Shown: piece after piece, positions 33,769-38,259 of the stretch
Layout of the letters: every line of letters starts with the position of its first letter
Position numbering within the stretch: the first letter of the stretch is position 1
Assembly: GCA_944321845.1 (NCBI GenBank)
Contig: CALUMT010000026.1
Span: 1-38,259 of the forward strand
DNA length: 38,259 bases
DNA from: an uncultured Butyricimonas sp.
GTDB taxonomy: Bacteria; Bacteroidota; Bacteroidia; Bacteroidales; Marinifilaceae
Direction: 5' to 3'
Program-made: the position numbers and the translations under genes
The notes under the pieces: model-generated
The model's database searches: none
The model's input: the letters and a program-made list of their open reading frames with translations, nothing else
Told to the model about the DNA's origin: nothing

Positions 33769-34731
33769 ATGAAATTGCTCAAGTTTATCAAGGAATGGAT
33801 ACTCATCTTCGCCATTCTCGGCGGGGTATCCGGCTATTTTATATACACCAACCTCTCGTTTCTGGACGGGACACATGCGGTGGTCAGCAAGGCGGTTGAC
33901 ATCCTGCAGCCCCTGCTGATATTCTCCATGCTTTTCCTGACCTTCTGTAAGGTCAATCCTCGCAAATTGCGCTTGTGCAAGTACCACTGGTGGTTGCTTT
34001 TGTTCCAGACGGGGCTGTTCCTGGCGATAGGGGTGGTGCTGATACTTCTTCCCCGGAACGAGATGCGGGTCGTGCTCGAGGGGGCGATGATCTGCTTCAT
34101 CTGTCCGACGGCAACGGCGGGGGCTGTCATTACCCGCAAACTGGGTGGGAATGCCTCGCACATCATCACCTACACGGTGCTGATCAACCTGGTGGCCTCG
34201 CTCGTGATTCCGGCCATGATACCCCTCGTTCATCCCAATCCCGGCATGTCCGTCTGGAATGCCTCCATGCTCATCCTGGGCAAGGTGTTTCCCCTGTTGC
34301 TGCTGCCCCTGGTTTCCGCTTTCCTGATACGGCAACTGTCCCCCCGTCTGCACTTCATCCTCTCGCACTACCAGGGACTGTCTTTCTACCTTTGGGTGGT
34401 GGCGTTGGCGTTGGCGATGGCCGTGACGACCCGTTACATCGTCCACAGTGAGGTATCCTTGACCACGGAACTATGGCTCGTGGGCGTGTCGCTTGTCAGC
34501 TGTGTCCTGCAGTTCTATCTCGGGCGCAAGATCGGGACTCCCTACGGTGATAAGATGACTGCCGGGCAGTCCCTCGGGCAGAAGAATACAGTACTGGCCA
34601 TCTGGTTAGGCTATACCTTCTTCACCCCGATAACTTCCGTCGTGGGGGGATTCTACAGCATCTGGCACAATGTCATCAATTCTTACCAGTTGCACCAGCA
34701 CAACAAACAGACAGCCAAACTCCGGGAATAG
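33769..34731 (+). CDS. BASS-like (SBF-type) membrane transporter
   Basis: A 320-residue polytopic membrane protein with about nine to ten hydrophobic helices. The core motif GAMICFICPTATAGAVITRKLGGNASHIITY matches the bile acid:sodium symporter superfamily (SBF and SBF-like), where a conserved Pro-Thr/Ser-rich stretch lines the crossover region, followed by NLVASLVIPAMIPL. Length fits. Substrates in this family range from bile acids to pantoate and keto acids. As the last gene of an operon with an aminotransferase, an organic-acid substrate is plausible but unproven. It starts 30 nt after the lipoprotein. Confidence 0.85.
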   Translation: MKLLKFIKEWILIFAILGGVSGYFIYTNLSFLDGTHAVVSKAVDILQPLLIFSMLFLTFCKVNPRKLRLCKYHWWLLLFQTGLFLAIGVVLILLPRNEMRVVLEGAMICFICPTATAGAVITRKLGGNASHIITYTVLINLVASLVIPAMIPLVHPNPGMSVWNASMLILGKVFPLLLLPLVSAFLIRQLSPRLHFILSHYQGLSFYLWVVALALAMAVTTRYIVHSEVSLTTELWLVGVSLVSCVLQFYLGRKIGTPYGDKMTAGQSLGQKNTVLAIWLGYTFFTPITSVVGGFYSIWHNVINSYQLHQHNKQTAKLRE

Positions 34732-34755
34732 CCCCCGGGATATTTCCCTTTTTTC

Positions 34756-34799
34756 TTCCCCGTGTTCCGGGCTTTCGGGATGATTAGGAACACGGGGAA
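34756..34799. repeat. Inverted repeat after the transporter gene, lacking U-tracts
   Basis: A perfect 13-bp inverted repeat, TTCCCCGTGTTCC (34756-34768) with GGAACACGGGGAA (34787-34799), around an 18-nt loop. It is placed like a terminator but neither strand has a T-run after the stem, so it may be a protected mRNA end or a protein site. The 256-bp gap also contains the rocD promoter. Confidence 0.7.
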
Positions 34800-34909
34800 A
34801 GGTGCGTCATACCTCGTGTAGCCGGGAAAATTCCTTTTCGTCTCTCGCGGCTTTTGAGGTGGTAAATCGACAAAGTTTCCGTGTTTCAGCGTTTTTCGTG
34901 GAGTGGATG

Positions 34910-34940
34910 TTTGGAAAAACGAGACTTTTTTATAAATTTG
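34910..34940 (+). promoter_or_regulatory. Bacteroidetes promoter for the ornithine aminotransferase gene
   Basis: TTTG (34910-34913), 19 bp, TAAATTTG (34933-34940): an exact -33/-7 consensus match, 47 nt before the start codon. Confidence 0.8.
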
Positions 34941-34987
34941 GAAGGCATGAGGAGATGGATGTCGCGAAAGATTTACCAATAATTTAA

Positions 34988-36208
34988 ATGAAGAAAGTTA
35001 TGACACCGGAAGATTACATCACTCGAGAGGGGAAATATGGCGCTCACAATTATCATCCCCTGCCTGTCGTTCTCGAACGGGGAGAAGGAATTTACGTTTG
35101 GGACGTGGAAGGCAAACGCTACATGGACTTTTTGTCCGGTTATTCCGCCCTGGGACAAGGGCATTGTCACCCGAAGATAATCCGGGCCCTGAAGGAGCAG
35201 GCCGACAAACTGACGCTAGTTTCTCGCGCCTTCCATGCCGACGTGCTGGGAGAGTACATGGAATTTGCCTGCCGCTTCTTCGGCTATGATAAACTCTTGC
35301 CCATGAACACGGGGGCAGAGGCGGTCGAGACGGCCTTGAAACTTTGTCGCCGCTGGGGATACCGCGTGAAGGGTATCGCCCCGGAGAAAGCCAAAATCGT
35401 GGTTTGCAGCGAGAATTTCCACGGGCGCACCATCGCCATCATATCCATGAGCACGGACCCGAGTTCGTATGCCGATTTTGGCCCCTACACGCCGGGATTC
35501 GTGAAGATACGTTACAATCACGCTGAGGACCTCGAGGAAGCCTTACGGGATCCCGATGTGGCCGGCTTCCTGCTGGAACCCATTCAAGGCGAGGCCGGGG
35601 TGGTCGTTCCCGATGACGGCTATCTTACCCGGTGCTACAACCTCTGCAAGGAGAAGAACGTCCTGTTCATAGCCGACGAGGTGCAGACGGGCATCGGGCG
35701 TACCGGTAAATTGCTAGCTTGCGATTACGAGAATATCCACCCCGACATCCTTATCCTGGGTAAGGCGCTCTCGGGCGGCGTGTTGCCTGTTTCTGCCGTG
35801 CTGGCCAACGACGAGATTATGTTGACCATCGCCCCGGGCGAACACGGTTCGACCTATGGTGGCAACCCGCTGGCGGCGAAAGTGGCCATTGCGGCCCTGG
35901 AAGTGATGCGTGACGAACACCTGGCGGAGAACGCCTTCGCCATGGGACAATTGTTCCGAGAGGAAATGCGAAAGGTCGATCATCCGATGGTTGAACTGGT
36001 GCGCGGAAAAGGCTTATTGAACGCCGTGGTCATCCACCCGAAGGGAGGAAAGACGGCCTGGGACGTTTGCCTGGCCTTGAAGGAGAATGGCTTGATTGCC
36101 AAACCGACGCACGAGCACATCATCCGCTTCACCCCGCCGCTGGTCATCAACCGCGAGCAAATGCTGGAAGCCATTGACATCATTCGGAAAACGATTTCGA
36201 CTTTTTAA
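34988..36208 (+). CDS. rocD: Ornithine aminotransferase
   Basis: A 406-residue class III PLP-dependent aminotransferase that converts ornithine and 2-oxoglutarate to glutamate semialdehyde and glutamate, linking arginine breakdown with proline synthesis. The best-kept segments are [20 protein letters not shown] near the N-terminus, [19 protein letters not shown], the cofactor Asp in [15 protein letters not shown], the PLP lysine Lys259 in LGKALSGG and [13 protein letters not shown]. These details (notably GYSAxxQGHCHP and [10 protein letters not shown]) favour ornithine over acetylornithine as substrate. Length fits. It is a single gene with its own strong promoter and is the last gene with normal base composition before the AT-rich right edge. 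Confidence 0.94.
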   Translation: MKKVMTPEDYITREGKYGAHNYHPLPVVLERGEGIYVWDVEGKRYMDFLSGYSALGQGHCHPKIIRALKEQADKLTLVSRAFHADVLGEYMEFACRFFGYDKLLPMNTGAEAVETALKLCRRWGYRVKGIAPEKAKIVVCSENFHGRTIAIISMSTDPSSYADFGPYTPGFVKIRYNHAEDLEEALRDPDVAGFLLEPIQGEAGVVVPDDGYLTRCYNLCKEKNVLFIADEVQTGIGRTGKLLACDYENIHPDILILGKALSGGVLPVSAVLANDEIMLTIAPGEHGSTYGGNPLAAKVAIAALEVMRDEHLAENAFAMGQLFREEMRKVDHPMVELVRGKGLLNAVVIHPKGGKTAWDVCLALKENGLIAKPTHEHIIRFTPPLVINREQMLEAIDIIRKTISTF

Positions 36209-36337
36209 ACTTGGTAAAAAATCAAATAATCGAGTAGAGGAATAGTACGTAATTGTAAAAGAGAGAAGACAATTGTGGATTGACGGCTTGATTATTTGTG
36301 CTTGGTGAAGGAGTAACGGGTATAAAAACTGAAAATA

Positions 36338-36363
36338 GGGAGGGAATCAGTCGATTCCCTCTC
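36338..36363 (-). repeat. Hairpin, possibly a minus-strand terminator
   Basis: GGGAGGGAATC pairs with GATTCCCTCTC (one G-U) around loop AGTC. On the minus strand the stem is followed by TATTTTCAGTTTTTA, so it could stop leftward transcription arriving from the small ORF or the carboxyltransferase. Confidence 0.4.
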
Positions 36364-36518
36364 CTTGAAAGAAGGGAAGGGAGTCGAGAGCAGATATAAA
36401 TTCCTAATTCCTTTAAAGAATAACTGTCTTTCATATTACTTTTTTAGATACGATCAATAATCTATGATTACTCTTTCCTCCATGATTTTTTATAAATTCG
36501 GAGCGATCAGACTTGCCT

Positions 36519-36722
36519 CTATGTAAACTCCGTTGTTTTAACTTTCCCTAATAAAATTTGTAATATAAAAAAACTTCCCGGATGCATTTTGTGTAATTGT
36601 AGCAGGAGGAATGCTCTTTTAGGTATAATATTCCCATTATTACGGTGATTAATTAAAAAATACGATGTTATAGTTTTGTGAGTCAGTATATTGGTTTGTT
36701 TTATTAAATCTTTTAGGCTCAT
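36519..36722 (-). CDS. Small hypothetical ORF, uncertain
   Basis: A 67-codon frame with an ATG at 36720-36722, preceded by an A-rich stretch (AAAAACTAAAAAATA) of the kind that serves as a ribosome site in Bacteroidetes, and about 75 nt further up by the promoter element TAGCTTTG. The product (MSLKDLIKQTNILTHKTITS...) is basic, Leu/Ile/His-rich, has no signal peptide and resembles nothing I know. In DNA this AT-rich such a frame could arise by chance; it could also be the stub of a longer broken gene. Confidence 0.25.
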   Translation of the reverse strand: MSLKDLIKQTNILTHKTITSYFLINHRNNGNIIPKRAFLLLQLHKMHPGSFFILQILLGKVKTTEFT

Positions 36723-37008
36723 TATTTTTTAGTTTTTCTTTTTAATGATAGTCGGAACATCTGTGCTTGCTATTCCACGGTTTTTATTATGTAGAATACA
36801 AAGCTAATTTACGAATATACTAAATCAGAATTAAAAGAACTCACGATGTTATGGAATTAACATATATAATTTGTAATGTGAGTATTTATTTCATTTGGCA
36901 TGAACGAGTCTATTGACTTTCGAGTGTTTGTAAATTTCATCTTTTGAGCTTTTCGTTATTTAATTGATCGGTAAGGATCTTCTTTCTGGTAATCCGCTTT
37001 TGCTGAAT

Positions 37009-37914
37009 TTATAGTGGAATGTTGCCATGTTTTTTGGGAGGAAGACTCTGGCTTTTATTTTGACACATTTCCAACGCTTGTATTAGTTTGCGACGGGTGT
37101 CGCGGGGTTGGATAATTTCATCTATCAGCCCGCGTTCTGCCGCTCGATAAGGGTTGGAAAATTTCTCCTTATATTGACGTATGATGTCTGTCTTTTCATT
37201 ATCAGAAGCTTCTCGATAAAGAATGTTCACCGCTCCTTCTGCTCCCATTACTGCGATTTCGGCTTGTGGATAAGCTAGATTCACATCGGCACCGGTAGGT
37301 TTGCTGGACATTACGATATAAGCTCCTCCATAAGCTTTTCGTGTTATGAGTGTGATCTTCGACACTGTCGCTTCTGCATAAGCGTAAACAATCTTTGCTC
37401 CATGGCGAATGATTCCATCGTGTTCCTGCTTTGTTCCCGGAAGAAAACCTGGTACGTCTTCAAACGTGATCAGCGGGATATTAAAGCAGTCGCAGAAACG
37501 GATGAAACGGGCAGCTTTGTCTGAAGCATCGATATCAAGTACCCCGGCCAAGCAAGCGGGTTGATTGGCCACGATTCCTACAGTATATCCGTTGAGGCGT
37601 CCAAAGCCGACGACGATGTTTTTGGCAAAATAAGGCATTACTTCAAAAAAATAGCGGTTATCCAACACGGGTTCTACAATATCTTTAATATCATAAGGTA
37701 AGTTGGGATCTTCTGGTATGATGGATTGAAGTTCTTCTATAGGACGATATGGATCATCTGTACAAGGAGTCACTGGTGCGTCTTCCATGTTATTTGATGG
37801 AAGAAAGCCGAGTAGTTCTCGTATTGCCATCAATGTTTCTTCTTCGTTGCCGCATATGAAATGGGCTACTCCGCTTTTGTTTCCGTGTACGGAAGTTCCC
37901 CCTAATTCTTCCCA
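37009..37914 (-). pseudogene. 5'-truncated acyl-CoA carboxyltransferase (propionyl-CoA carboxylase / methylmalonyl-CoA decarboxylase alpha type)
   Basis: About 300 residues match the C-terminal part of biotin-dependent acyl-CoA carboxyltransferases (family length about 510-520). Homology begins abruptly at WEELGGTSVHGNKSGVAHF and continues through GRLNGYTVGIVANQP, FEDVPGFLPGTKQEHDGIIRHGAK, RKAYGGAYIVM, and AEIAVMGAEGAVNILY to a normal C-terminus. The N-terminal carboxyltransferase half (about 200 residues) is missing. The frame runs on upstream to an ATG at 37998, but that extension (SEDLPFIKGRFYS...) is translated riboswitch, not protein. With only one half of the active site it should not work alone, though 300 intact codons imply recent truncation. 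The parent enzyme serves the methylmalonyl-CoA/propionate route, itself B12-dependent at the mutase step. Confidence 0.85.
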
Positions 37915-37932
37915 CGAGTAAAAACGGCCTTT

Positions 37933-38080
37933 AATGAATGGCAGGTCTTCTGATTTACTCCCGTCCTCGCACCTTCCCGGCCATATGGCCAGTGGCAAAG
38001 AGTATTTGCGTGGACGTTGAATAGAGTTTCACAGCAGCGGGACTGTTCGGGATTTACACCCGATTCCCTTTTAATTCATT
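37933..38080 (-). ncRNA. Cobalamin (B12) riboswitch aptamer
   Basis: On the minus strand all conserved blocks of an AdoCbl-type riboswitch occur in order: P1 5' arm AATGAAT (38074-38080), GGGAAT (38063-38068), GGTGTAAATCCC, CAGTCCCGCTGCTGTGA, GCCACTGGCC (37987-37996), GGGAAGG (37972-37978), and the B12 box AATCAGAAGACCTGCC (37940-37955), closed by P1 3' arm ATTCATT (37933-37939). In Bacteroidetes such aptamers control B12 uptake and B12-dependent or alternative enzymes. Here the usual expression platform and a whole start region are absent: 20 nt after P1 the truncated carboxyltransferase begins. Confidence 0.92.
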
Positions 38081-38112
38081 TAGATGAATACCCAAATGAA
38101 ACCAATTCAAGG

Positions 38113-38120
38113 CAAAGGTA
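38113..38120 (-). promoter_or_regulatory. -7 promoter element in front of the riboswitch
   Basis: Minus-strand TACCTTTG matches TAnnTTTG and lies about 33 nt before the riboswitch P1 arm, the expected spacing for a riboswitch leader. The -33 half is poor. Confidence 0.55.
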
Positions 38121-38259
38121 TAGAAGTTTTTTCGTAAATCTGTATAAAGGAATATACCTCTTTGAAATCAAGAGAGTTAGAAGAATTACTTCGTTTTCAG
38201 GTAATGAGTTGGCAACCGTCCTAATTGCCGTGGTCTGCATCGCTTTGCTTGTTTGGGAA
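38121..38259. other. Right edge, no secure gene
   Basis: Open frames reach the edge on both strands. The plus frame ends in ELATVLIAVVCIALLVWE, which looks like the start of a membrane helix, but has no ATG in frame nearby; the minus frame has no recognisable similarity. Neither can be called with confidence. Confidence 0.3.

Larger units (their letters stand above)
36209..37008. other. AT-rich 800-bp stretch with no secure gene
   Basis: Base composition shifts sharply to AT compared with the preceding 36 kb. Seen here: a hairpin at 36338-36363 (11-bp stem with one G-U pair and loop AGTC, U-rich only on the minus side), a minus-strand -7 element TAGCTTTG at 36799-36806, and one small minus-strand reading frame at 36519-36722. 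No repeat ends, tRNA or recognised gene fragment could be identified. Confidence 0.6.

Noticed and set aside
36222-36434. Minus-strand 70-codon frame after rocD
   Set aside because: It runs across the hairpin at 36338-36363, has no promoter or ribosome site and its residues look like random AT-rich translation.
37915-37998. N-terminal 28 codons of the apparent carboxyltransferase ORF
   Set aside because: These bases are the 3' half of the cobalamin riboswitch, including the B12 box and the GCCACTGG block, so the translation is accidental.

Overview
The window looks like a chromosomal contig from a gut-type Bacteroidales bacterium, probably of the Odoribacter/Butyricimonas kind. Supporting signs are a SusC/SusD pair with an STN domain, a type III glutamine synthetase, a bacterial CCDC81-type HU protein, a DUF6266 pair, GH3-family and truncated GT5 proteins, and many promoters of the Bacteroidetes form TTTG-19 bp-TAnnTTTG. 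The genus is inferred from gene content and codon style only. Most of the window (about 0.15 to 36.2 kb) is ordinary, tightly packed core genome. Both edges look disturbed.

Layout. 1-30 (-): first ten codons of a gene running off the left edge, perhaps an IS4-type transposase. 154-4216 (+): rlmH overlapping a very large NtrY-like membrane sensor kinase. 4213-5226 (-): GT9 glycosyltransferase. 5313-6041 (+): phosphatidylserine synthase. 6038-6715 (-): HU-CCDC81 membrane protein. 6842-7858 (+): galE. 7955-10675 (-): glmS and a short GT5 glycogen synthase-like gene. 10926-13175 (+): YraN, a membrane/cytidylate-kinase fusion, and OsmC. 13589-14877 (+): two DUF6266-like proteins. 14897-15517 (-): a lipoprotein thiol peroxidase. 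15810-21749 (+): SusC, SusD and a lipoprotein that looks like a zinc metallopeptidase with its active site lost. 21899-24427 (+): prfA, pyrF and a DUF2059 protein. 24477-26186 (-): Cof-type phosphatase and pyridoxal kinase. 26411-28591 (+): glnN. 28661-31639 (-): rnhB, GH3 and a META lipoprotein as one operon. 31755-34731 (+): DUF4268, aminotransferase, lipoprotein and BASS-like transporter as one operon. 34988-36208 (+): ornithine aminotransferase.

Right edge. After 36208 the DNA becomes AT-rich and gene-poor for about 800 bp. Then, on the minus strand, comes the C-terminal ~300 residues of a biotin-dependent acyl-CoA carboxyltransferase (propionyl-CoA carboxylase / methylmalonyl-CoA decarboxylase type). 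It lacks its first ~200 residues. Directly in front of the break lies what reads as a complete cobalamin riboswitch aptamer with its own promoter element. This junction of an intact B12 sensor with a headless enzyme is the most unusual structure in the window. It is either a real rearrangement or an assembly join.

Themes. Nitrogen and amino-acid metabolism is well represented (glnN, glmS, rocD, two aminotransferase loci). So are envelope functions: GT9, pssA, galE, glmS and several lipoproteins. Genes are organised as short operons separated by strong bidirectional hairpin terminators. Two convergent pairs have no spacer at all and share a TTAG stop overlap. No rRNA, tRNA or CRISPR array was seen.
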